64,000 nucleotides of DNA from Antennarius striatus (taxonomy: Eukaryota; Chordata; Actinopteri; Lophiiformes; Antennariidae). The notes under the pieces were generated by a model. That model had not been told where the DNA came from. It saw nothing but the letters and a program-made list of their open reading frames with translations, and made no database searches. The translations under genes and the position numbers were made by a program. Shown here one piece after another: positions 44,336 through 53,705 of this stretch. Positions within the stretch are counted from its first letter, which is position 1; every line of letters starts with the position of its first letter. The DNA lies in contig NC_090796.1 of the NCBI RefSeq assembly GCF_040054535.1, positions 14,349,501-14,413,500 on the forward strand, in the 5' to 3' direction.

Positions 44336-45531
44336 TCACATGACCCCCCTGCTTCTGTCAGCTCCTAAGGATTGGAGTTCCTGTTGGGTGGTCGACTGCG
44401 TTCCCGACGACGTCGCCCCTTCCTCGCCTTCCCCTTCGCCCTGCCGGCAGCGAATGGCGCCAGGCAGCGAGCTGCAGAGCGCCTTCCTGAACATGCAGCT
44501 GGAGAAAACATAAATGATGGGGTCCAGGGCAGAGTTGAGGAAGTTCAGCCCCAAAGACACAATGGTGAGCTGCGTGAAGGTGTAGAAGGCGGCGCAGTCC
44601 CACGGCCGGTAGGAACGGATGATCCACACGCCGATGGTCGTCACAGTGGTGGGTAAGAAGCACACCATGAAAACGGCAACGATGGCGATGCACACTCGCA
44701 TCGCCTTCCTGATCTTCTCCGGTTTTCCCATCTGTCGCTTCTTCAAGAATCTGGAGATCCTGATGGTGCAGAAGAGCAGCATGATCAAAGGAATGATGAA
44801 CTCCAGCACGGTGAGGATCCGGTGCATTCCCACCAGGATGATGATGGCCCTCAGGGCCTCTTTGTACGAGGTGAAGAAGAAACACTGCGTGGTGTTGCCG
44901 CTGCTCTTGATGTGGTTGTAGGCCAGCATGGGAACCCGAGGGCTGATCACCAGCATCCAGACGAACGCCGACACAAAGACTGCCTGCTGCTTCGTCATGC
45001 GGTTGAACGGATGGTGGGGGTGAACGACCTGGGGCACAAAAAAAAAAAAAAAAAAAGACGAGGATGGTCACAAACAAATCCAAGTATCTATGAAAGTATT
45101 TGCATTCATTTCCTTACCTTAAAGTAACGATAGATCGCCACCACGGTCATGAGCGCGATGCTGGCCGAGCGGTTGGAAAACATTAAGAAAAGGTTGATTC
45201 GACACAATCCGTCTCCGAATATCCAGTAACCCCTGAGCAAGGCATCGATCCGAAGAGGCAGACTCACTAGAGCCAGGAAGTCCGCAATAACCAGGTTGAA
45301 AAGGAACAGGTTGTTCGGGTTCCAGGTCTTCAGCTTGAAGCAGAAAATCCACAGGGCAACCAGATTTCCCAGCAGTCCCAGTATGACATCGAGGGTGAGG
45401 ACTGGGGGGAGGATCACACCTTCCAGTTGGATACCAACCGGCGGGCACCCGCCGCCCCTTCCACCACCAGGAACTGGAGTGGTCATGTTGTAAACTGGGG
45501 TTGTGATGAATTCATTTTGCACTGACACCAT
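44336..45531 (-). CDS. Class A GPCR, hydroxycarboxylic-acid receptor-like
   Basis: Two coding exons on the minus strand, 45118-45531 and 44336-45028, join in phase 0 to give 368 residues. Receptors of this group (HCAR, OXER1, GPR31) are Gi-coupled plasma-membrane sensors of lactate, ketone-body-type acids or eicosanoids. Visible hallmarks are an N-terminal tail with sequon N15, TM1 LLGNLVALWIFCF (N56), TM2 NLVIADF (D84), C110 and C187 for the loop disulfide, FSNRSASI in TM3 whose R121 aligns with the acid-binding arginine of HCAR2, VVHPHHPFNR in loop 2, W162, P218 in TM5, CFLP in TM6 and DPIIY in TM7. The tail is Gln/Ser-rich. Two oddities: the DRY motif reads YRY (134-136), and an intron sits just after it, whereas mammalian HCAR genes have an uninterrupted coding exon. 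HCAR is my best match; OXER1/GPR31 assignment is possible. Confidence 0.9.
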
Positions 45532-45534
45532 TTT

Positions 45535-45554
45535 TTTTTTTTTTTTTTTTTTTA
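45535..45554. repeat. Poly-T tract abutting the receptor start codon
   Basis: About twenty T on the plus strand (poly-A in the sense of the gene) directly precede the receptor ATG. A second homopolymer of about 18 A lies in the receptor's intron (45038-45056). Confidence 0.9.
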
Positions 45555-47252
45555 CAGAATAAAATTTATAATTTACTATCTAGAAAAAAAAAAGAAACTG
45601 ATCAAATGTTTAGAAGAGAGAAGGAAGACTGTTTTATATTAAAAAAAAGATTTCAGTGGATGGATGAGAGGAGGTTTGGACAAACTGACGAAATAAACAG
45701 AATATCTGAAAGTTCCTCTTCTTGTTTTCACATAGAGAAAAATATCTGCAAAAAAAAATCACAGTCACAAAGAACTCTAATGTTTAAGACGCTTAAAGCA
45801 AACATCCAGGTCAGTACTCACTGAATTTTTCCAGTCATCCAGATGTCTTGACGGTGTGTTTACGTCTCTTATAGGATGGAGCCGGTGGCCACAACTCTTT
45901 CAGAGTAAAAGCAGAAGTGACGACGGAGATCAGAACTCCTGGATGAAGCCATCTCAGGACAGAGTTTCCCGTGTGAAGTAATAGTTCTGCAAATTCTACA
46001 GCAGAACAACACGAATATCAAATTACCTTCGCCCAATTCAACACTTCCTTATTGTTTCGGCGTGTGAAGGTCAAAGTTCACTGTCAAGCTGAAGTTATAT
46101 GTGACTGACGGAAGCTGTCAATCTGAGCCGTCTTTAAACTAATAAGTGGTCACGGTTTCCTCGTCGTGTTTGAATGCGTCACCCCGGAGACGCTGCAGGT
46201 CAAAAGGGGACGTTTAGAAATATGTTCCAGTGGTTGAGAAACTTTGGAAACCGCAAGATGAGAGTTGTTGATGTCGTGTGTGAGGACTTGGCAGGAGTTC
46301 TTTTATGTTAAGATGGGATGTTTCCATCGGTGGAGGGGAGGGGTCACAGGAGGTCATTTTTTAAATCTACCATAGGGGGTCTGCTAATGGTTCATTCTAT
46401 GGTCGCTGCTTTATTGTAAATCCGACTCAGATGAGATCAGGAGTGAAAAAGTCGTGATTTGAAAAGCACTCCGTCTCCTGGAGTTAAAGCCGTTGGTTAA
46501 AGTTTTGTTTTGTTAGGTTTGTGTCTGTTTTGTGTCACTGTTGCGTTTTATTTTGAAAGTTCATTCCTATACCATGTGTTTTTTGTACTTCTTGTCTGTT
46601 GTTGTTATTTATATTCATCTACATTTAATAATGTTATTTCATAGTGTTAGCATGTTACTGTTTGGAGAAGAAAGAAAGAAAATGTCGCTTCTGTTGAACT
46701 TTAGAGCATTTTCTTCATTCTGAACGATATTTACAGGTGTTTTATTTTTACTTTAATATGTACTAAGATCTCAGTCTGCGTCCAGTTTGGGTTCATAAGT
46801 CCTCTGTCTTCTGTATTTTCATTCTGTTTCAGGGAAAGTTGTATTTCACAAGATAAATGTGGTGGTTGACTTTTAAGGAACCAAGTCTGACTCAACAAAG
46901 CATTTAGAAATAAATCTGGAAATTGACTGACCTTGTGGACCTGATAAAATTAATGAAACAAGAGATAGTCCCACCTGGAATGGGAATTAATCCCTAAATA
47001 CCATAAACTTATTCCTAACACTAAATCTTACCAATTCATAAACCTAACCCTAAACCTATTTCTCACACAAACCCCAGCCCGGAAGACAATATATGATTTT
47101 TCTTGGTAAAAATTTAATCAGAAACCTGACAGATCTGCAAATAGTTTGAGTAGAAATATGTCATAAATGAACTACACTGCAAAACATTGACAAGATGCTA
47201 TAAATGTTTGGACCTTCTTTTTAGTTTTGACCATTAGATTTAACCCACAACT
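45555..47252. other. Upstream region of the receptor gene
   Basis: No exon is supported. A candidate 5' UTR could lie in the first few hundred bases, but no clear acceptor or TATA element was identified. Degenerate CCTAA-type units occur near 46985-47075. The region ends at the TTAA of transposon copy 1. Confidence 0.45.
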
Positions 47253-47558
47253 TTAAAGGGGCCCTATTATGAAAATCACACTTTTTCAGGTCTCTACATA
47301 TACATAGTGGTCCTCCATAACCCAACCAACTCCTAGAATCTGGTAAACAAACACTTCCTGCATCAATAGATATTTGGACTTTTAGGAAGTCATGGCTCTG
47401 AACGACTCGATTGCCAGAATAGGCATTGTTGACGTCAGACTTTGCACTCTGCTATTGGACAGAGTATTGGACGATATGGATTGGTGGACACGCCCAAGGG
47501 CGTGGCCATCCCCGAGACGGAGCTCTTCGTGTCAGACGTTAGGCAGCAGTCTGTTGAC

Positions 47559-47786
47559 ATGGCGTCTGTGACAAGGAAACAAGGTAGTTGCTCAGTTGTT
47601 GATTGTACAAATCAACACCAGTGTTTATTTTTCATCCCATCCAATGAAGAACAGAAGAGACCGTGGTTACATTTCATTTTTAATGGCTCTGTGCAGCTAC
47701 ATCGCCTGCACGTTTGTTTGTGTGTGAACCACTTCACTCCAGCCTGTTTTAGCAATGAGGGTCAGTCCAGACGGGGCTTTGCCTGA
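47559..47786 (+). CDS. THAP zinc-finger exon of transposon copy 1
   Basis: From ATG 47559 the frame reads MASVTRKQGSCSVVDCTN and is open for 75 codons. The THAP pattern is C11-x4-C16, W36, then C55-x2-H58-F59 (CVNHF) and C63-F64. THAP fingers are DNA-binding modules found in P-element, Kolobok and related transposases and in host THAP proteins. It sits near the left end of the element, where a transposase N-terminus belongs. This copy keeps all four zinc ligands, unlike copy 2. The frame stops soon after the finger, so without splicing it encodes little more than the finger. Confidence 0.7.
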   Translation: MASVTRKQGSCSVVDCTNQHQCLFFIPSNEEQKRPWLHFIFNGSVQLHRLHVCLCVNHFTPACFSNEGQSRRGFA

Positions 47787-47992
47787 GACTGATCCTCATT
47801 CAAGGATCACTCCCAACCATAGGGACCAAGGACCTGCACCCTGGACCAAGGACCTAGGACCTGCACCCTGGTTACAGGCTAGTCTCACCACATTTATCTT
47901 TTTAGCAGTTGTCTGTTAGCATGAGTGATCGAGTGCTATTTGGCTAATTAGGTGGTGCTGCTTTGTTTCGTGTTAGCGTGTGTGTGCGCTCC

Positions 47993-48112
47993 AACGTGTG
48001 TGTGCTGAACCTACAGTACCTACTGTAGGCACAACGTGTGTGTGCTGAACCTACAGTATCTACTGTAGGTACAACGTGTGTGTGCTGAACCTACAGTACC
48101 TACTGTAGGTAC
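47993..48112. repeat. Three 40-bp minisatellite units with internal palindrome
   Basis: Three nearly perfect tandem units begin AACGTGTGTGTGCTGAACCT. Each contains CCTACAGTA, two spacer bases and TACTGTAGG, a 9-bp inverted repeat. The same array is present in copy 2 at 55176-55295. Confidence 0.95.
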
Positions 48113-48384
48113 AACGCACCAGAGTTGGGCTCACATTTTATCATTTTTCTGTTTGTCGGTTAGCATGAATGAAGTCATGCTATGCTAGGCTATGTAGGGA
48201 GGTCTCCTTCGTTTTGCGTGTTGCGTGTGTTCGTACGCTCCAACACGTGTGTGCGTGCTGGACCTACAGTATAAAACTAAAACGCACGTAAGTTGGTTCA
48301 TATTTTCTTATTGTTTGTTAGCCTGAATGAAGTCATGTTATGCTAGGCTATGTAGGGAGGTCTCCTTTGTTTCCAGTTTGCGTG

Positions 48385-48453
<69 letters not shown>
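48385..48453. repeat. (GT)n microsatellite within copy 1
   Basis: About 34 GT units. The corresponding run in copy 2 (about 55410-55442) is about half as long. Confidence 0.93.
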
Positions 48454-48454
<1 letters not shown>

Positions 48455-48734
48455 CTGCACTCCCACACGTGCTGGACCTACAGTATAAAGCTAAAACACA
48501 CAGTAAGTTGGTCTCATATTTTCTTTTCTATTATCTGTCAGCATAAATAAAGTCAACTTATGCTAGGCTAAGTAGGGAGTTGTGCTTTGTTTCGTATTGT
48601 GTGTGCGCGCACGTGTTAGAGTCGATTGTTTGTTGGTCGTCATAGCGACAACTCACACAAGTCTGTCCTTCTTATACAAAATCAGAACATTGGTGTCCTG
48701 AAATCAGTGTCCCTCTTCCTTGTGCATCCTTTCA

Positions 48735-48841
48735 GCCTACAGCTTCAAGGGACGTGTGGGGCCAAACTGACCCAGTGGACACCCATACTGGTGGTACACA
48801 GCTGTCCTGCAGGACTCTTCATTCCCACTATTGAAGTAAAG
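48735..48841 (+). pseudogene. Internal exon of the transposon's plus gene, copy 1
   Basis: Bounded by an acceptor-like TTTCAG and a good donor (GTAAAG then GTATGT). One frame reads 32 codons including TQLSCRTLHSHY before an in-frame TGA that is also present in copy 2. It resembles linker segments of THAP-bearing fish transposases as I recall them, but I cannot confirm this. Confidence 0.35.
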
Positions 48842-49388
48842 GTATGTACAAGTCATATTCCATACAATGTTTTAATAAAATTGGTTAACTACGCTAATTT
48901 TCTGAATATACTGTAGTTGTCTGTAGGTGTTAGTGAATGCACATGTGTTGATAGTAGTTCAGAAAAAAATAAGAGTGTTGTGTATTAGAATTTTCCAGCA
49001 AGACAGTAAGTGAAGACTTTAGTATAAAAATTTCTGAGACAGATTCATGTATGTCATATATTGTTTTGGCTCCTTATTTCGTTACGTTTGGTGTACCCCT
49101 CTATAAGATCCACTTTCCAAAGGCTTTTGAAGGGACAATGCAGAGTCAAACCTCACGAGACAGAGCCAACATTCTGTTAGTGTTGTAATATTTTAATATT
49201 TCAAACAAACCTTGTTTGAAATTCTGTTGGTAATTGTTCGCAACAAAACACAGTAAAAAGTAACCATACAAATAAATAAATCAGTAGCAAGTACCAGGAT
49301 GTATTTTGAACACAATTTTTCTAAACTGAGAAATGAATCAAACAATATCAATAACAGTAGAGATCTATCTTTGTGTTTTATTGAACAG

Positions 49389-49567
49389 GTTTTGTAGCTG
49401 ACATGTTGGACCTCATATGTGACAAAGACTTGGTGGACCCTGTGCCATACACAAATGAGATGTTGTCCATTCCTCTCCCCGAGAATCTGTCTGCCCAGTG
49501 TGAGCGTCCGGACAAGGTGGAGGTCATTGCCAGCTACATGACCAGGTTCAACCAAGACTCTGTCTAA
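49389..49567 (+). pseudogene. C-terminal exon of the transposon's plus gene, copy 1
   Basis: After the acceptor TTGAACAG the exon reads VADMLDLICDKDLVDPV, then SIPLPENLSAQ and ends in SYMTRFNQDSV followed by TAA. The same exon in copy 2 is 56377-56554. An extra T at its start relative to copy 2 shifts the junction frame. The product looks like the tail of a transposase whose middle is missing in both copies. Confidence 0.5.
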
Positions 49568-50913
49568 ATCCAGCGTAGTGGCCTTTGTCTTCAGGACCAC
49601 ACATGCTGGGATGACAACCCGGATTCTGCACCCTAAGTAGCCCCAGCACCAGCCAACAAAGGTGCGATAGGCCAGATGTCTGCACCATCTACAGAAAAAG
49701 GACACAAAACTACTTATTTCACAATGTTTTCAATCCTGAGTATTACAACTGTTGTTGATTTCCTGACAGGATGGCCCTGTGGTCTCATTATTGTTATTGG
49801 ATGTATTGTTTTATGTAAATAAATGCTTGTATATGTCGACATAAATGGATTGTGAATACCAAAAAATGTTCAACATGTCTTTTAATAAGATAAAAATCAA
49901 GGTGTCGCAAATACAATATATTAGACTGTTGTACCTATACTGTATATGTCATGTTACTGCATTAATGAAGGAATGCCTAATGAAGCAAAATAAGACAACT
50001 AGTTTTTATTACGACATTTTTCAAAGAACGACTTACCGATGTATTTGTCTCAGACATGAAGGGCCATACTCGGCCCTCAGTACGTGACCGGCCGTTTGTA
50101 GGGTGTACACGTTTAGGCACACAGTCATGCACGGAACTTCATCAACCTCCTGCAGACGGCTCCTAACCTACAGTGAAAAAACATGGTAAAGGTCATTTGA
50201 ATTTACAATTGTAAAAGTAGTCGAATACCGTAGAGACATAACTTTGTGGTTTAGCTGTGAGCTTGCTACTTGTGTGTCTCCAAACAGATGTTTTCTGCTT
50301 CTGTTGGCTCACATTCAGTGTCCACAGGAACACCTGTACAACAGGTGAAGACACCTCAAAATAGAGTATATAAAAGCATCACTGCAATATGGTTACATCA
50401 TTTCACCATTAACCTGGTGTGATGGTAGCAGGTGTTAGCTCCGTGTGTCTTGTCACAGAGGACTGCATCAAATATCGTGCAGCTTAGTAACGGGTTAAAT
50501 CAATGTGATGGAAAAATAAAGTAACTTAGCCGTGAGCAGAAGCTAGCATTAGCCACATGGTAATAACTATCAGAACCACCATCAGACTTTACCGTCACTT
50601 ATAGAAATACAGCAACATTTTAGCAGTCAACACATCCGTACATATACAAAATACATAAGACATTTGACATTATTACTGTGATGAGAGGCGGGAGTAGAAG
50701 CTAAAGTAGCTACCGGACGATGCTAACGTCCTGTGATGCCGTAGGTTACACAACAACACAACACAGAACCAACTAAGTAGCGTTCACACGTACTAACCAT
50801 TCAGAAACGTCCTGCTGCAGCCGCACAGTCGGTGTTTCTTTAGGAGCCCCCGCTACTGGGTCCCACTCAGGGTCATAAATGTACGCCGACACGATGGGTC
50901 CTCCAAACGCCAT
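49548..50913 (-). pseudogene. P2X7-ballast-like gene in transposon copy 1, disrupted
   Basis: Minus-strand exons are 50798-50913 (MAFGGPIVSAYIYDPEWDPV start), 50270-50333 (WCSCGH), 50037-50167 (LQEVDEVPCMT, VCLNVYTLQTAGHVLRAEYG) and about 49548-49688 (WCRHLAYRTFVGWCWGYLG, RIRVVIPACVVL). The cysteine pattern and the tyrosine/tryptophan-rich segment match the cytoplasmic C-terminal ballast domain of P2X7. Relative to copy 2, exon 3 lacks 21 bp in frame and exon 4 lacks 22 bp, which shifts the frame after VVL. Exon 2 also has an in-frame TGA after the GH. It begins near the right end of the element and converges on the plus-strand gene. Confidence 0.7.
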
Positions 50914-51500
50914 AATGATAACAAACGTAACGCCGGTCAGTGTCCCGTTAGCCTAACGCTCTACTTCAGAGGGGCGTGGCCCAGGTGAAGGAGGCGTGGG
51001 CCAGAGGAGCTCATTAACATACTGCAGCCGGAGGCCTGAAACGAAGCGTTTTGTGAGTAGCTCAGATAAGTTGTTTGAAAAGCTGATATTTAGGACCACA
51101 GATCACTTTAGGTCAAAATATTTGGAATACAGTCTAGTTGGACATCTGGCAGCTGAATGACATTAAGTTAAAAATACATAATATGGGACCTTTAACACTT
51201 TTATACTAAGAATTAGACTTTGACACTTTAGTTTTCCCACTGTAAAAGCTTATAGCCGATTCCTGTTCTTGGACACAATTTCCTCATCTTTGGAGACCCC
51301 CCTCCCCCCCCTCACAGGGCACAGAGGACGCTGGTGTTGCAGGTGATTTGTGAGGAGGGAACAAGTTCGGATAGGAGCTTCTGGGATCTAAACATTTTAA
51401 CGATCAAACAGAACTATATGGTAAAATGAAACGTGACCAGGGTCGCGCCCGAGGCGAATTTATTTTTCCCAAACCAATCGCCAAGTGATAAGTACCTCAG

Positions 51501-51705
51501 CCAATCACAGCTGAGTTGTGACGTCATAATTTGAATCGTGAAATGTTTGGTGCGCCTGTTAAATTGTAGTGTTAGCCTCGTCGACATCGACGTTCCTTGA
51601 TTCAGTCCAACTGATCTTTGTGCACAAAGCCACAGCATCTTCAGCGTCCCAAAGATCTTTGAGCGCTCTCGGCCAATCACAGCTGAGTTATGACGTCGTA
51701 ATTTT
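51501..51705 (+). promoter_or_regulatory. Duplicated CCAAT plus CRE module
   Basis: CCAATCACAGCTGAGTTGTG followed by ACGTCATAATTT (from 51501) recurs as CCAATCACAGCTGAGTTATG followed by ACGTCGTAATTT (from 51673). The first holds a perfect cyclic-AMP response element TGACGTCA (51519-51526); the second has TGACGTCG. Spacing between CCAAT and CRE is identical. No gene start is visible nearby, so it may be part of an unclassified repeat. Confidence 0.5.
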
Positions 51706-51724
51706 GCAAAGTTTGCGCCCGTAA

Positions 51725-51950
51725 ATCCGCTGTGATAGGCTCCAGCGACCCTGTGCCCACCCCCCTCCCCAAAAGCGGAAACAGCGGTTTAGAGAATGAC
51801 TGAATAAACTCATGATTAGACATAGAAGATGAATCCAATAATAACACTAATAAAAGTTCATTTAATAGTAATCTTTAATACTTTAAAACAAAACTCCAGA
51901 CATGGACAAGGAACTAAAAGACTAATATGTAAAGACAAAGACGCTGAATA
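51725..51950. repeat. Diverged interspersed repeat, left copy
   Basis: Contains AGGCTCCAGCGACCCTGTG, AAAAGCGGAAACAGCGGTTT, a GAATGACTGAATAAA tail, then ACTCCAGACATGGACAAGGA. The last two parts recur in the same order and orientation at 53544-53705. The GCTCCAG...AAGCGG...GAATGAATG arrangement is typical of LINE 3' ends common in fish genomes. Confidence 0.6.
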
Positions 51951-52480
51951 TTAATCTATCAAAGCAGAACAATCATCATAAACAGCTTACACTTCAGAAA
52001 ATGGAATAGATGCTGGTATCACAATTAATCACAATCGTGGACAACTAAAGGAAAGAGATTCACGCCCTCTCAGAGGCCGGCATCAGAGAACAAGATAGAG
52101 TGCGCCTTGGAGTCTCTGTGCGTAATTGCCGCTGAGGCGGTGCGTCTGGTCAGGACTGAAACAAACCTCTCCCGAAGGCTCGTCCCTCCCGGTGTCACGT
52201 GACTGCCTGTGTTCTGCGTAAAGGAAAGACCCGACGCTTCAGAAATGTTTCTTAAATCTGGTGAGTGCCGATAAAGCAAAGGGTGAGAAGATGGTTTATT
52301 TACTAGATGGTGACATTTTGGTGCGTAAATGGTTCCCTCCCCTCCGCTGATTCGGAGCGGAGTGCTTGTGTGTCAGATAAATCTTCCCTCTGTGCTCCGT
52401 TCACATGTGTATCTGAACACCAAGGAATTACCTTTAAATCCAACTTGTTCAATCAGATACCAGCCACTAGGGATTCTGAA

Positions 52481-52548
52481 TTGGCGCCCGATGGGGTTTC
52501 GAACCGTTTGCGACAATTGTGCCCAAAACGGTTTCATTACTCGGCGCC
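52481..52548. repeat. Inverted-repeat structure flanked by GGCGCC
   Basis: GGCGCC (52483) and GGCGCC (52543) flank CGAACCGTTT (52500-52509) and AAACGGTTTC (52526-52535), an imperfect hairpin. The left edge TTGGCGCCCGATGGGG also resembles a retroelement primer-binding site complementary to a lysine-type tRNA end. Confidence 0.4.
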
Positions 52549-52671
52549 CCATTCATTGAGGATGTGGACCCCCTCTATGGCGGGGTGTCTATGTCTACAC
52601 TGCAACCACACAACGGTCGATGAGCCCAGCTGATTGGACGTCCGGAACACACTTCCGGTGTCACGGGACCC

Positions 52672-53032
52672 CCCCCCCCAGATGGGACCGGCTCGTTGCA
52701 TAGAAAACAAGCTCAGAGCTCCGCTAATTGTCTGCTACGTTGAACACTGATTTTAAGTCGCTACTTTTCAAAATAAACCCCAGCACAGTCACTGGGATAG
52801 GATTCTATTGTATTTATTGAAAATGATTTTTCATTCAAAAATAAATAATTTCTTTTTGCAGATATTTTAAGAACTAAAGTTTGTTAATTGTTGATGTCTG
52901 CCTTTGACATAAGAGCATTGTGGATGATTTATTACAGCCATCTTGTGGTTCTTGACGATTATCGAGCAAATGTAGGTCTTAGATGTCTTAGATGAAACCG
53001 GTCCGTGACGCAAAAAAGGTTGTGGGCCACTG
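52672..53032. mobile_element. hAT-like non-autonomous fragment
   Basis: The right edge, read on the minus strand, is CAGTGGCCCACAACCTTTTT followed by TGCGTCACGGACCGGTTTC. This closely resembles the CAGGGGTCCCCAACCTTTTT-type ends of hAT elements. Upstream AACAAGCTCAGAGCTCC and CAGATGGGACCGG match pieces often seen in such fish elements. The left inverted end is not evident, so it is probably truncated. Family assignment is from memory. Confidence 0.5.
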
Positions 53033-53280
53033 GGTTACAGTAGTTCCAACAATGAGCCCAACCCGTACTCGCTACATATCTGAGTCTCACACTGAAACAG
53101 AAAGTATCGACTAACAGAATTTTATTAATATTTTATAATATTCAACAGAAGCATAAAAAATTCAAGTTGAATCCATATATAAAAAAAATTAAATCGCCCA
53201 CAGTCCCGGAGCTCCCGGTGGTGGGAGGAGCTTCTGCAGCTGCAGCAGCTCGTTCCGGTTGGGAAGCTGTGGTAATGGGA

Positions 53281-53361
53281 ATTCCGGCTCTTTTTAGAGA
53301 ACCGTCTCTTTCGGCTCGGTTCACAAAAAAGAGCCGGCTCTTCCGGCTCTTCAGTTTTTTT
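53281..53361. repeat. Clustered GAGCCGGCTCTT palindromes
   Basis: AAGAGCCGGCTCTT (53329-53342) is a perfect 14-bp palindrome. Related CCGGCTCTTTTTAGAGAACC, CGGCTCGGTTC and CCGGCTCTTCAG units flank it. Likely part of a transposon end, but no family is assigned. Confidence 0.6.
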
Positions 53362-53492
53362 TGTTGTTGTTGCTTTAATCAATATATTACCAATAGTATA
53401 AAATTATAATGTAAATTCACGCGTCTCCTCCCTCTGCTCAGCGCAGTGAGCGCACTAAGGGCAGACACACAGGTGATAGCACCACACATATT

Positions 53493-53530
53493 GACCATAT
53501 ACATATATATATATACATATACATATATAT
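53493..53530. repeat. (ATAC/AT)n low-complexity array
   Basis: Alternating ATACATATATAT units. Confidence 0.8.
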
Positions 53531-53543
53531 TTTGTAACCCGTT

Positions 53544-53705
53544 ACAAAAGCGGAAACAGCGGTTAGGAAGATGATTGAATGAATGAATTCATGCTCCGAC
53601 TTTGAACAGGAATCAAATTTTTTAAAAAACGAATAATAATACTATTTCATACTTTAAAACAAATAAAACTCCAGACATGGACATAGAACTAAAATACTAA
53701 TATTT
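53544..53705. repeat. Diverged interspersed repeat, right copy
   Basis: AAAAGCGGAAACAGCGGTTA, a GATTGAATGAATGAATTC tail and ACTCCAGACATGGACATAGA repeat the order seen at 51770-51935, 1.8 kb to the left and in the same orientation. Confidence 0.6.

Larger units (their letters stand above)
47910..48620. repeat. Degenerate long tandem repeat inside copy 1
   Basis: A unit of roughly 160-220 bp starting near GCATGAATGAAGTCATG, with GCTAGGCTATGTAGGGAGG and later ACCTACAGTATAAA, recurs at about 47919, 48163, 48321 and 48540. The third unit contains a (GT)n run (48385-48453). Copy 2 has one unit fewer. Confidence 0.75.
47253..51195 (+). mobile_element. Kolobok-like DNA transposon, copy 1
   Basis: The element proper is 47257-51191 (3935 bp), bounded by TTAA at 47253-47256 and 51192-51195. 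The ends are AGGGGCCCTATTATG on the left and, reversed, AGGTCCCATATTATG on the right. TTAA target sites, TTAAAGG ends and an encoded THAP finger are the combination known for the Kolobok superfamily; piggyBac also uses TTAA but its ends normally begin CCC. Contents from left: THAP exon, 40-bp palindromic minisatellite, a longer degenerate tandem array with a GT run, a short internal exon, the C-terminal exon of the plus gene, and the four-exon P2X7-like gene on the minus strand. No transposase core is recognisable, so the copy is non-autonomous. It is nearly identical over long stretches to copy 2. Confidence 0.8.
51196..52440. other. Repeat-rich spacer between transposon copies, left part
   Basis: Holds a duplicated CCAAT/CRE module (51501 and 51673) and the left member of a diverged repeat pair (51725-51950). 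It also has a GC-rich, stop-poor stretch (52070-52280) in which I recognise no protein. Confidence 0.45.

Noticed and set aside
44358-45127. Long open frames on both strands overlapping the receptor exons
   Set aside because: They are out-of-frame shadows of the receptor coding sequence, without membrane-segment pattern or family similarity.
47257-51191. piggyBac assignment for the TTAA-flanked elements
   Set aside because: The ends begin AGG, not CCC, and a THAP finger is encoded, which fits Kolobok better; a formal search would settle it.
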